Shown: positions 33,748-42,988 of the stretch, in pieces
How the letters are laid out: each line of letters starts with the position of its first letter
How positions within the stretch are numbered: the first letter of the stretch is position 1
DNA from: Aliamphritea ceti
GTDB taxonomy: Bacteria > Pseudomonadota > Gammaproteobacteria > Pseudomonadales > Balneatricaceae
Assembly: GCF_024347215.1 (NCBI RefSeq)
Contig: NZ_AP025282.1
Span: 4,898,001-4,962,000, forward strand
DNA: 64,000 bases
Reading direction: 5' to 3'
Translations under genes and position numbers: made by a program
Notes under the pieces: model-generated
Told to the model about the DNA's origin: nothing
Database searches by the model: none
Seen by the model: only the letters and a program-made list of their open reading frames with translations

Positions 33748-35145
33748 TTAATAACCCCGTAATTCGTCGATATATTCGGGTAAAAACAAAGAAATTTGCG
33801 GAATATAAGTGATCAGAATCAGGAAGAATAAAAGTAAACATAACCATGGCAGGCATGCCTTAATTACCCAGACCATATTCTTTCCGGTTATACCGGCAGT
33901 CACAAATAAATTCAGACCCACCGGCGGCGTCAGCATCCCAATTTCCATATTCACCACCATGATAATACCCAGATGAATCGGATCAATTCCCAGCTGAGTA
34001 GCAATCGGGAACAATATAGGCGCCATGATCAGAATAATTGCTGACGGCTCCATAAAGTTACCGGCAATCAACAGCAGAATATTCACCACAATCAGGAAAC
34101 CCCAGGCAGGTAAACCCCAGGTGATAATGGTTTCTGCAATAGCATGGGGAATACGCTCAGTTGTCAGTACATGAGCAAACAGCATTGCGTTAGCAATTAT
34201 GAATAGCAGCATCAGTGACACTTTCGCAGCATCCATAATTACTTTACGCACTTCAGGATGACGCACCGACTGTGGCATAGCCCAAAGCATTTGCAACATA
34301 TTACGGGCAACAGCGCGCAGAATAGCTTCCCCGTCATTACGCCACGCAACACCTTTCATCGGACCGATATCCCGATATCCCATCACAGAAACAAGATAGG
34401 CATATACAGCAGCGACCGCAGCCGCCTCTGTCGGGCTGGCAACACCACCATAAATTGATCCCAGTACGATGAAAATCAGCATCAGGCCGCCAAGGGCAAT
34501 CAAGAATGATTTAGTCAACGCACCAAAGCCCGGGAATTTTTCTGCCGGTAATTTCATGATCCGGGCCGCGATATAGATCGCCAGCATCAAAATACCACCC
34601 ATCATCAGGCCAGGAATAAAGCCAGCCATGAACATACGTGACGCAGACACTTCTGTCGCAGCAGCATACACCAGCATAACAATTGATGGGGGTATCAGGA
34701 TTCCCAGTGTGCCGGCATTCGCAATAACACCGGCAGCGAAAGACTCAGGGTAACCGGAACGCACCATACCGGCGATAACAATAGTACCGATGGCAGCAAC
34801 AGTTGCCGGCGAAGAACCTGAAACCGCGGCAAACAGCATACATGCCATCACAGAAGCCATCGCCAGACCGCCACGTATATGGCCCACACTGTCGATTGCA
34901 AAATTGATCAGGCGTTTAGCAACACCACCAGTGGAAAGAAATGCCGAAGACAGAATAAAAAACGGGATCGCCAGCAAAGTGTAATGCTCGGACGTCGCTT
35001 CAAAAAACTTCAGCGCCACTGATGCCAATGAATCATTTGAAAATAACAGAATGGTAGCCACACTGGATAAACCCAGCGCGATAGCAATTGGCATACCGAT
35101 GAAAATACAGCCAAACAGCAGTATAAAAAGAATCGCTGTGGTCAT
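33748..35145 (-). CDS. dctM: TRAP transporter large permease DctM
   Basis: A 465-residue, strongly hydrophobic protein with about 12 membrane helices and family motifs GLSSVATILLF, SGSSPATVAAIGTI and PPVGLNLFVTAG. It is the Na+-coupled transport subunit of a tripartite C4-dicarboxylate transporter. It is about 40 residues longer than the usual 425-430 because of a cytoplasmic insertion near 250-310 (WRNDGEAILRAVARNMLQ...). Its start overlaps the dctQ stop as ATGA. Last gene of dctPQM. Confidence 0.93.
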   Translation of the reverse strand: MTTAILFILLFGCIFIGMPIAIALGLSSVATILLFSNDSLASVALKFFEATSEHYTLLAIPFFILSSAFLSTGGVAKRLINFAIDSVGHIRGGLAMASVMACMLFAAVSGSSPATVAAIGTIVIAGMVRSGYPESFAAGVIANAGTLGILIPPSIVMLVYAAATEVSASRMFMAGFIPGLMMGGILMLAIYIAARIMKLPAEKFPGFGALTKSFLIALGGLMLIFIVLGSIYGGVASPTEAAAVAAVYAYLVSVMGYRDIGPMKGVAWRNDGEAILRAVARNMLQMLWAMPQSVRHPEVRKVIMDAAKVSLMLLFIIANAMLFAHVLTTERIPHAIAETIITWGLPAWGFLIVVNILLLIAGNFMEPSAIILIMAPILFPIATQLGIDPIHLGIIMVVNMEIGMLTPPVGLNLFVTAGITGKNMVWVIKACLPWLCLLLFFLILITYIPQISLFLPEYIDELRGY

Positions 35146-35738
35146 GACCGGCCCTCCTTATTGTTCTCTTTACCCGGATCAGATCCCTCAGCTGTACTCT
35201 TACTTTGTTCAGCCTGCAGCTCTTTCGCTATTTCCATACTTTCTTCAGCTTCATCAGTGAAATGGAAGCCATCCGCTTCACCTTTCACAATTTTCAGACC
35301 CAGCTGTAGTAAACGGATAATCAGCATGACAAAACCGATAACCAGAATGCTCATCACTGTCCATTTAGGAATAGGAAGATCTTCCATCTCAATACCAATC
35401 ATTTTCATTTTACTGAGATAGATCCATGAGCCATATAACAGCAGACCTGCATATGTCAGACACAAACCCAGCGCCAAAATCGTCAGCGCCCGGTGAATTT
35501 TGTTGGGCAACAGTTTTACAAACACATCCACCCCAATATGCACACCGGCCTTAATGCCATATGACGCACCGTACAAAACGAACCAGGCAGCAATCAGCAG
35601 AGTAACCTCCTGCGCCCAGTGAATACCGGTATTAAAACCAAAGCGTAAAACAACTTCGGCAAATACCAACAGGGTCATGCTGACCAATAACAGAGACAGA
35701 AACATTTCTTCCAACTCTGTAACAACTTTACGAACCAT
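35142..35738 (-). CDS. dctQ: TRAP transporter small permease DctQ
   Basis: A 198-residue protein with four membrane helices (about 15-32, 45-62, 85-105, 125-148) and the DctQ landmarks GIHWAQEVTLLIAAWFV and HIGVDVFV. A long charged C-terminal tail follows (about 155-198, rich in E/K/S), beyond the family core. It bridges DctP and DctM at the membrane. The ATG at 35738 follows a purine-rich GGGGG; an upstream open extension to 35792 lacks a site. Confidence 0.9.
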   Translation of the reverse strand: MVRKVVTELEEMFLSLLLVSMTLLVFAEVVLRFGFNTGIHWAQEVTLLIAAWFVLYGASYGIKAGVHIGVDVFVKLLPNKIHRALTILALGLCLTYAGLLLYGSWIYLSKMKMIGIEMEDLPIPKWTVMSILVIGFVMLIIRLLQLGLKIVKGEADGFHFTDEAEESMEIAKELQAEQSKSTAEGSDPGKENNKEGRS

Positions 35739-35978
35739 GAGGCCCCCTGTGCGGGTGCTTCCCGCTATTCTTATGATTTCTCCTGGCGTCAAAAAGCCAG
35801 TAAGCGATCACTTACTCAATTAATAAAACAGACTCAGGAGAGCAAATCCTTTGCAGATATCCGTCTGGCCCACCGGGTTCCCACCGACCGACCCACCTGC
35901 AAAATATTCGCGATCTGGAAAGTTACTCCGACTGACCCTATACGTCAGCCAGAGCAACAGTTACAACGGATCTACAGC

Positions 35979-36962
35979 TTAGTTGTTAGACATTTCAGCT
36001 GCTTTTATCAGGTCAGCACCGATCTCATCAGAGAACTGGCTCCATACCGGCTTCATAGCAGTTACCCACTCAGCACGTTCTGCATCAGAAATTTCCAACA
36101 CTTCAGAACGCTTAGAATCAATAATCGCCTGCTTATCATCACGCGCCTTATCAGCGGCTACCTGATTACCAAATGCAATGGCTTCATCCAGTGCTTTTTT
36201 CACTTCAACACGGATATCATCATCCAAACCATTCCAGAACTCAGCAGAGCTCACCACCATGTAATCGAGAACGCCGTGGTTAGACTCAGTAATGTATGGC
36301 TGAACCTCAAAGAACTTCTTCGAAAAGATGTTAGACCAGGTGTTTTCCTGACCATCGATCGCTTTAGTTTGCAGCAGAGTAAATACTTCAGAAAAAGGCT
36401 TTTTCAGTGGCACCGCTTCTACTGCTTCAAATTGTGCCTGTAGTACATCAGACGTCATGATGCGGAACTTCTTACCGGACGCATCAGCAGGTACACGCAG
36501 CGGATCGCTTGCAGACAGCTGCTTCAGACCGTTATGCAGATAACCCAGACCTACCAGGCCTTTAGATTCAACCGAAGATAAAATTTTCTGGCCCGCATCA
36601 CTTTGCTGAAAGCGTTCTACCGCTTGCATATCTTTAAACAGGAACGGCAGATCGAACAACTGCAGTTGCTTGGTGTACTTCTGGAATTTTGACAGTGACG
36701 GAGCCGCCAGCTGTACATCACCCAGTAACATGGCTTCCAGTACTTTGTTATCGCCAAATAACTGAGAGCTTGGGAATACTTTTACTTCTACCTTACCCGG
36801 CAGACGTTCAGCAACCAGTTCAGCAAACTTGTTAGCCATCTGACCTTTAGGGGTATTTTCAGCCACCACATGGGAGAATTTAATTTCGATTGGCGCGGCT
36901 GTTGCGGCACTGGCACCAAAGATTAAAGCCATTGAAGTAACAGCTGCAGTTAATAAACGCAT
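35979..36962 (-). CDS. dctP: TRAP C4-dicarboxylate-binding periplasmic protein DctP
   Basis: A 327-residue binding protein with a signal peptide (1-22, ending TAAP). Family motifs are FSHVVAENTPKGQMANKFAE, LQLFDLPFLFKDMQAVERF, GLGYLHNGLKQLSA, KKFRIM (carboxylate-binding Arg) and IDGQENTWSNIFS. It binds succinate, fumarate or malate and delivers them to DctQM. The gene starts the operon and has AGGAG 7 bases before its ATG. A -24/-12 promoter lies at 37051-37067 and the DctBD pair is nearby, so expression is probably dicarboxylate-induced and sigma-54 dependent. Confidence 0.94.
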   Translation of the reverse strand: MRLLTAAVTSMALIFGASAATAAPIEIKFSHVVAENTPKGQMANKFAELVAERLPGKVEVKVFPSSQLFGDNKVLEAMLLGDVQLAAPSLSKFQKYTKQLQLFDLPFLFKDMQAVERFQQSDAGQKILSSVESKGLVGLGYLHNGLKQLSASDPLRVPADASGKKFRIMTSDVLQAQFEAVEAVPLKKPFSEVFTLLQTKAIDGQENTWSNIFSKKFFEVQPYITESNHGVLDYMVVSSAEFWNGLDDDIRVEVKKALDEAIAFGNQVAADKARDDKQAIIDSKRSEVLEISDAERAEWVTAMKPVWSQFSDEIGADLIKAAEMSNN

Positions 36963-37050
36963 AACGCTCTCCTGTTGTAATTATTAGCGTTGTCATTGAG
37001 CGCTCAGGCTCAATGATTATGTCTCTCGGGATTGAGATGCGTATATTCTT

Positions 37051-37067
37051 TGCAGAGGCTGTGCCAA
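37051..37067 (-). promoter_or_regulatory. Sigma-54 promoter of dctPQM
   Basis: The minus strand reads TTGGCAC-AGCCTC-TGCA, a near-perfect -24/-12 element with GG and GC 12 bases apart. It lies 89 bases before dctP; transcription should begin near 37039. Confidence 0.88.
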
Positions 37068-37165
37068 GTTTGTAATCACATAACTAAAAACAAATAAAAC
37101 ACTTTAAAATCAAATAAATAAAAACATTACGTAGTTTTTTACACATAGATCAATAAATACTTTTA

Positions 37166-37217
37166 TGGGTGGATACCCACCCATTTACCCCATTAATATC
37201 TGGGGGGATTTCACCCA
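37166..37217 (-). promoter_or_regulatory. Candidate DctD-binding sites upstream of dctP
   Basis: Two similar palindromes are TGGGTGG-ATAC-CCACCCA (37166-37183, perfect arms) and TGGGGGG-ATTT-CACCCA (37201-37217). They lie 100-150 bases upstream of the -24 element, as expected for a DctD enhancer. The remaining sequence of the 36963-37393 gap is AT-rich and without a gene. Confidence 0.75.
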
Positions 37218-37393
37218 TTTAAAGATTATTTTTATGTCATAAATCAGTCATTCTGTTGAGCTGGATCAAGTGAGTTTTTGTCTCCTATCAGCGACTACCC
37301 AAAGTAGTTACTCCCCGCCTAGAAACCCTTTTAAATGAGTGGTTATATGACTTCAAACTGTACAGTTATTCTCTTCATCTCAGGTCTGAACCC

Positions 37394-38989
37394 ATGACGA
37401 TCCAAAGCAAAGTAAACCTCAGTCTGGCGGCTGTTTTTCTTCTGGTATTGCTCACATCTATTACGACGATCTATCAGAGCGAATCTTCGCTGGCCCTGAC
37501 TGTGGCTGAACACAATACCCAAACCACCGCTGACAACTATTTCGACAGCATCAATATCATGATGCTCAGTGGCGCAATGGCAAACCGCAAAGCGTTACAG
37601 GATAAGATTCTGAGTAACCCGGAACTTATCGAAGCACGCATCATACGTGGCGAGCCGGTAAGCAAAATCTTCGGGCCAGGTCTTCCGGATGCAGTCATTA
37701 TTGACGGGCTGGACCGCCGCGCCATGAGCGGTGAAGAAGTCAGTGTCGAACTGGATGATGATCAGGGCCACCGTCTGACAGTCATTAAGCCGATTATTGC
37801 CAGCTCATCATATAAAGGAACTAACTGCCTTACCTGTCACCAGGTTGAAGAAGGCACCATCATGGGCGCGGTGCGGGTCACATACTCCTTCGACAGCCTC
37901 GATGCCTCCATCATGAACAATGTTACCCGGGTCGCATTATTGGAGCTGGGGATGTTTGTGATTGCATTGTTTGTAATTGGTACTTTGTTGCACAGAATTG
38001 TAGTTAAGCCACTGCGTCAGATGAGCAAAACTATTCACAATATCGAGCAGAACTCTGACTTAACACAACAGTTAGAAATCCATAATAATGACGAAATTGG
38101 CCAGACAGCTGCATCATTCAACAGCATGTTGCAGGCATTCCGGGGCAATATTCAGCACGTTGTCACCTCAATTGATTTACTCAGCAACAGCAGCCAGCGA
38201 ATTTCAGATATTACCGAGCAGGCAAGTAATTCTTCACAGAATCAAATGCAACTGGCCAGTGAAGTATCAGATGCAATGGCGACTATGAGCGAAGCCACCC
38301 AAAGTGTATCCAGCAGTGCCGATGCCACTGTGTCAGCGTCCGGCCAGGCCCTGGCAGAAAGTAATAAAGGCGCCCAGATTTCAGCCCAGACGCAGCAAAT
38401 AATCGAGCAGCTACAGAGCAAAATTCTGCAGGCAGCGGAAGTGATTCAAAAACTCGAACAGGAAAGCCACGAAGTCGACTCAACCCTTAGCGTTATTCAG
38501 GGTATCGCCGAACAAACCAACTTACTGGCACTGAATGCTGCCATCGAAGCTGCCCGGGCCGGTGAACAGGGCCGCGGCTTTGCGGTTGTCGCCGACGAGG
38601 TGCGTTCCCTGTCGCAACGTACACAGACCGCGACCATTGAAATCAATACTATGATCGACTCGTTCAAAAACAATGCTCAGCACGCTGTAAATGTTATGCA
38701 GGAAGCCAATATCAGTACTGAAGAAAGCGTCGAACAGGTTCAGAGTACTGTCGCATCACTGACCAACATCACCAGCGAGATGGAAGCCATTGCCAACACC
38801 AATCACGCCATCAGTGATGCCGTGCATCAGCACAGTGACGCGACTATAAGGGTTGAGGAAAGCATTGCTACCATCAACCAGGGCACTGAAAGCGCCATCA
38901 ACCGGGTAGAACAACTCAGTGAAGTTTCTCATCAGATCACCAGTCTGGCCGAAGAACTGGAACAGCGTGCCCAGCAGTTTAAAGTCTGA
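37394..38989 (+). CDS. Methyl-accepting chemotaxis protein with a periplasmic CxxCH heme motif
   Basis: A 531-residue chemoreceptor. A membrane helix (about 8-28) is followed by a periplasmic sensor (29-178) of the DUF3365/Tll0287-like type, with a c-type heme motif NCLTCH (Cys145, Cys148, His149). Then come a second helix (about 180-200), HAMP (about 200-255) and a signalling domain with the hairpin GIAEQTNLLALNAAIEAARA. The single CxxCH suggests redox, O2 or NO sensing through covalent heme. It diverges from dctP, so it may steer cells in the same setting as dicarboxylate uptake. The start overlaps no other gene. Confidence 0.9.
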   Translation: MTIQSKVNLSLAAVFLLVLLTSITTIYQSESSLALTVAEHNTQTTADNYFDSINIMMLSGAMANRKALQDKILSNPELIEARIIRGEPVSKIFGPGLPDAVIIDGLDRRAMSGEEVSVELDDDQGHRLTVIKPIIASSSYKGTNCLTCHQVEEGTIMGAVRVTYSFDSLDASIMNNVTRVALLELGMFVIALFVIGTLLHRIVVKPLRQMSKTIHNIEQNSDLTQQLEIHNNDEIGQTAASFNSMLQAFRGNIQHVVTSIDLLSNSSQRISDITEQASNSSQNQMQLASEVSDAMATMSEATQSVSSSADATVSASGQALAESNKGAQISAQTQQIIEQLQSKILQAAEVIQKLEQESHEVDSTLSVIQGIAEQTNLLALNAAIEAARAGEQGRGFAVVADEVRSLSQRTQTATIEINTMIDSFKNNAQHAVNVMQEANISTEESVEQVQSTVASLTNITSEMEAIANTNHAISDAVHQHSDATIRVEESIATINQGTESAINRVEQLSEVSHQITSLAEELEQRAQQFKV

Positions 38990-39008
38990 GGTTTCAAACA
39001 CAGATATA

Positions 39009-39036
39009 AAAAAGGCTGCCCATGGCAGCCTTTTTT
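39009..39036. terminator. Bidirectional terminator between the chemoreceptor gene and dctD
   Basis: AAAAGGCTGCC pairs with GGCAGCCTTTT around CAT (39010-39034), with T-runs on both strands. It separates convergent genes. Confidence 0.95.
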
Positions 39037-39050
39037 ACTGGCCTCTCCGG

Positions 39051-40397
39051 TCAGTGCTTAAATTCGCTTTTGTCTAAGCCGTATTTCTTCATTTTGTCGT
39101 AAAGTGTTTTACGCGGCAGCCCTAATTCAGCCTGAGTATCCTTAATCGACCCCTGACAACGGCCCAAAGTTTTCTGCAAAATAAGCCGCTCAAACTGTTC
39201 AACCTGATCAGGTAATGTCAGCCCGGTTTTCGTTGCACCGTCCAGTTCATCAAACTCGAAGTTGTAGGCGTCACCCAGTAACACATACCCCTCAGCCACG
39301 TTACGTAGCTCACGAATATTGCCCGGCCAGTTGTGGGACATCAGCAATGCCAGCTTGTCACTGCTCAATTGCGGTACTTCCCGGTGATACTGAGCTGATG
39401 CAATCAGGGCAAAATGCTGAAACAGCATAGGAATATCTTCGCAACGTTCGCGCAGTGGTGGAATAGGTAACTGCAATACATTCAGGCGGTAATATAAATC
39501 CTGACGATATTCACCGGCTTCACTGAGCTGTTTAAGATCCACCTTAGTGGCAGCAATCACCCGTAAATCCAGAGGAATCTGCTGATTCGAACCCAGACGT
39601 TCAATAGTACGTTCTTCCAGCACCCGCAGTAATTTCACCTGCAGTGACAGCGGCATACTTTCAATTTCATCGAGAAACAGCGTTCCGCCATTGGCATGTT
39701 CAAATTTCCCAATACGACGCTGCTTAGCATCTGTAAACGCGCCTTTCTCATGACCAAAGAGTTCACTTTCAATCAGGTTCTCAGGCACCGCACCGCAGTT
39801 AATCGCAACGAAATTTTTATCCCGGCGATTACTGTGCTCATGAATATACCGTGCCACCAGATCTTTACCGGAGCCGGTTTCGGCGTGCAGTAAAATATCC
39901 GCAGGCGTATCTGCCACATGCTGAATCATATTTCGTAGCTGCTGAATACTCGGCGACTCACCAATAATCCGCGGACCTATACCGCCCTGCGCCTGCAATT
40001 CTTTACGCAGTTTACGGTTTTCCAGGGTCAGATTGCGCTTTTCCTGCGCCCGGCGAATCACATCCACCAGCAGCTCAGAAGAGAAAGGTTTTTCGATGAA
40101 GTCATACGCACCATCTCGCATGGCCTGAACCGCCATAGAGATATCACCGTGTCCAGTAATAAGAATAACCGGCAGGTCAGCATCCATCTCATGCACCTGT
40201 TCCAGTAATCCAAGACCACCTATGCCAGGCATACTGATATCGGTAACAACAATGCCCGGCCATTCACTGCTCAGTTGTGGCAACGCATCTTCAGCAGCTT
40301 CACACGCGGTAACTTCATAACCGGCCAGCTCCAGCGTCTGGCCAACCGCCACCCGGATATGCTTCTCGTCGTCGACGAGCATAATTGAATTTGGCAT
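39051..40397 (-). CDS. dctD: Sigma-54 response regulator DctD
   Basis: A 448-residue NtrC-family regulator. A receiver domain (about 4-118) has phospho-Asp in VVTDISMPG (about 53) and Lys in IEKPFSSE. The AAA+ domain (about 140-375) has HAETGSGKD and GTLFLDEIE, and a Fis helix-turn-helix lies at the C-terminus (about 405-445). The sigma-54 contact loop reads GAFTDA rather than GAFTGA. It is paired with the DctB kinase encoded 72 bases upstream and should activate the -24/-12 promoter of dctPQM. Confidence 0.92.
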   Translation of the reverse strand: MPNSIMLVDDEKHIRVAVGQTLELAGYEVTACEAAEDALPQLSSEWPGIVVTDISMPGIGGLGLLEQVHEMDADLPVILITGHGDISMAVQAMRDGAYDFIEKPFSSELLVDVIRRAQEKRNLTLENRKLRKELQAQGGIGPRIIGESPSIQQLRNMIQHVADTPADILLHAETGSGKDLVARYIHEHSNRRDKNFVAINCGAVPENLIESELFGHEKGAFTDAKQRRIGKFEHANGGTLFLDEIESMPLSLQVKLLRVLEERTIERLGSNQQIPLDLRVIAATKVDLKQLSEAGEYRQDLYYRLNVLQLPIPPLRERCEDIPMLFQHFALIASAQYHREVPQLSSDKLALLMSHNWPGNIRELRNVAEGYVLLGDAYNFEFDELDGATKTGLTLPDQVEQFERLILQKTLGRCQGSIKDTQAELGLPRKTLYDKMKKYGLDKSEFKH

Positions 40398-40469
40398 CAG
40401 CTATTCCTGGCTTAATTTCGGCAGCAGCACCGGCCTTCAATAGCCGGCAGAAAATCTGCCCGGATAATA

Positions 40470-42707
40470 TCACGCCTGAACTGAGGAAGGCACAACCGGT
40501 AGAAGCACGGTAAATACAGCGCCGCCATCAGGATGATTAGTTACCGTCAGCTGCCCACCCATACTGAGAATAATACGGTGCGAGATAGATAGCCCCAGCC
40601 CCAACCCCTGCTTATCCAGTTTGGTGGTGTAAAAAGGCTCGAAGACCTTTTCCAAGTCCCGCTCAGGCACTCCCGGCCCGAAATCCCTCACCGCAATGCT
40701 CATCATCGTATTCTGCTGGCTGGCACTGATTTCAATCCGTGGAGATGAAAGCGCATCCATCGCCTGCATCGCATTACTGATCAGGTTTACTAACACCTGT
40801 TCCAGACGCAGCATATCTCCCAGCATATACACTTCAGCAGCATTTTCAGGCCAGACAATATCAACCTGCGCTTTAGCCAGTTGGCCATACATGATAGCCA
40901 TAGCGCCATCTTTAGCAGCCTGCAGACTTATGGGAGACAACTGCCCTGTGGTCTTACGGGAAAATTCTTTTAGCGGGCCGATGATTTTAGCCATACGTTC
41001 CGTGAGTAAACTTATCTCGCCCAGATTTTCCTGAGCCGGCTCCGGCTTATTAATATCCAGAAACGAACGGGCATTATCGGCATAGCTGCGAATCGCCGTC
41101 AGAGGCTGATTCAGTTCATGATTAATTCCCGCCGACATCTGTCCCAGCACCGCCAGCTTAGCCGCCTGAATCAATTCATTCTGAGTATGTTTATGCTGTT
41201 CCATCTCAGTAAGTAACCGGGCATTAGCCCGGGATAAGTCTTCGGTTCGCTCATCCACCCGGTGCTCTAGCATATCCCGGGCTTTGCGAAGTTTCTGTTC
41301 GTATTGTTTACGCTCGGTCATGTCATGCACAGTCACAATGAAATACCGGTCGCCTTCACGGATCATCCGACCAATCACTAACTCCACCGGTATCTGTGTG
41401 TTATCTTCCCGGCAACCCAGCGCTTCTATCATCAGCTCGGTATCGTCATCAGTACTGGTAGTTATATGTTGCCAGCACACAGCTCTGTCCTGCTGTGCCA
41501 GTAAGTGACTGAAATACTTGCCTTGAACATCTTCAGCAGGATAACCAAACAGTTTTTCTGCCGTCGGATTAAACGACTCAATACGGCCCAGATGATCCAG
41601 CGTAATCAGGCCTGCATGGGTATTATCAATAATTGCCCGAACCCGCGCTTCACTGCTTTCCAGCGCTTGCTGTTCCTGACGTTTAAACTGTTCGCGCTGT
41701 TCTGCTACACGTCGCCGGGTAAACAGAAACAGCAACAAAAACACCAGCGCGCCATAGCTAAAGCTGGCCAGCAAAACGTTGGTAAATACTTGTCGTTCTA
41801 CGGCTTTAATATTGGCCAGAATAGACACATTAAAGCCTGCATCTTCCACCTGACGGGTTTGTTGTAAATACTGGCGGGTTTTAACCCCGTCCAGCGATTC
41901 ACTGGAAGCCCAGTCCCCATCAACTAAAGTAACCAGCTCAGTACCATCTCCACGGTCTTTACGTTTAATCACGTTCAGCGCTTCAAGAGATTCTTCACCA
42001 TAGCGCAAGCTGCTGAGAATCCGCTGTAAATCATCCTGTGATAAAGGCGTCAACGTGCGAAACTTCCACTCTGGCCGGGTGCTGAGGAAAATGACCCCGT
42101 CTTCATCCGTCACCAGAATATCGGTTAACGGATCATTCCAGTCATTCTCAATATCATTAATGTCGATCTTTACGATGATGACGCCCAGCGTCTTACCCCG
42201 GTAATGCACCGGATAGGAAAAGAAATAACCACGTTTTTTCGAGGTTGTGCCTAAAGCAAAATAGCGGCCTGCCTGGCCACTAATACCGTCTTTGAAGTAC
42301 GGTCGGAAAGCAAAATTACGGCCAACGAAGGTTTTTTCTTTATCCCAGTTGCTGGCTGCAACTGTCATACCTTCACTATTCATCAGATACGCATCTGACG
42401 CGCCTATGGTTTCATTAACCTTTTCCAGATACAGGCTGGCCCGGGCTTCGGCATCACCGCCTGGATGTAATAAAGGATTCAGCAATTCAGAGTGGGTACT
42501 AATCAGTTTAGGAATGTCTTTATAGCGATCCAGTTCTTGCTGCAAACTCAGTGAATAACGGCCCAGATCTGCCGCAGTACGGTACTGCAAATCCGCCAGC
42601 GCGCGTTCACGGCTGATAGTCGCGGTCTGATACACCACTAAAATAAGTACTGCTATTAAACACAGAGCCAGAAAAGGCCTGGATGTTAATCGTTCCTGAG
42701 TTGCCAC
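40470..42707 (-). CDS. dctB: DctB-like C4-dicarboxylate sensor histidine kinase with an extra PAS domain
   Basis: A 745-residue kinase. A helix (about 12-30) is followed by a periplasmic double-CACHE sensor (about 40-295) with VGRNFAFRPYFKDGISGQAGRYFALGTTS, the DctB ligand-pocket region, and a second helix (about 305-325). A cytoplasmic PAS domain (about 355-470) and coiled coil follow. HisKA has INHELNQPLTAIRSYADNA with the phospho-His (about 535), and HATPase has GLGLGLSISHRIILSMGG. Classical DctB is about 600-620 residues without a cytoplasmic PAS, so this version has an added internal sensing module. It forms an operon with dctD. Confidence 0.9.
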   Translation of the reverse strand: MATQERLTSRPFLALCLIAVLILVVYQTATISRERALADLQYRTAADLGRYSLSLQQELDRYKDIPKLISTHSELLNPLLHPGGDAEARASLYLEKVNETIGASDAYLMNSEGMTVAASNWDKEKTFVGRNFAFRPYFKDGISGQAGRYFALGTTSKKRGYFFSYPVHYRGKTLGVIIVKIDINDIENDWNDPLTDILVTDEDGVIFLSTRPEWKFRTLTPLSQDDLQRILSSLRYGEESLEALNVIKRKDRGDGTELVTLVDGDWASSESLDGVKTRQYLQQTRQVEDAGFNVSILANIKAVERQVFTNVLLASFSYGALVFLLLFLFTRRRVAEQREQFKRQEQQALESSEARVRAIIDNTHAGLITLDHLGRIESFNPTAEKLFGYPAEDVQGKYFSHLLAQQDRAVCWQHITTSTDDDTELMIEALGCREDNTQIPVELVIGRMIREGDRYFIVTVHDMTERKQYEQKLRKARDMLEHRVDERTEDLSRANARLLTEMEQHKHTQNELIQAAKLAVLGQMSAGINHELNQPLTAIRSYADNARSFLDINKPEPAQENLGEISLLTERMAKIIGPLKEFSRKTTGQLSPISLQAAKDGAMAIMYGQLAKAQVDIVWPENAAEVYMLGDMLRLEQVLVNLISNAMQAMDALSSPRIEISASQQNTMMSIAVRDFGPGVPERDLEKVFEPFYTTKLDKQGLGLGLSISHRIILSMGGQLTVTNHPDGGAVFTVLLPVVPSSVQA

Positions 42708-42988
42708 TGTTCAGCCTTAGATATGTTCTACATTCTTATTATTTTTTGCAGGCTCAGTCGCCCTGTACAGACTATCAATAAACATTTTCAGCAGCTCTGG
42801 CTGCGTCAGTGAAAATATTTCAGCATCCTGTTAGACATAAGTCGACTACAGCCGTGCCTTCATAACAACCTTTTTAACCGCCAATCAGACTAAAGTCTAA
42901 CAGGGTTTTCATGCATGTTATGGCTACTGCTCTACTGGACAGGCAGGTATGATAAAGCACTATACGTTCTGAGTTACCCAGGTTACCG
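42708..42988. other. Intergenic region between divergent dctB and tex
   Basis: 281 bases without a gene. It should hold both promoters; I see no clear operator or terminator. Confidence 0.5.
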
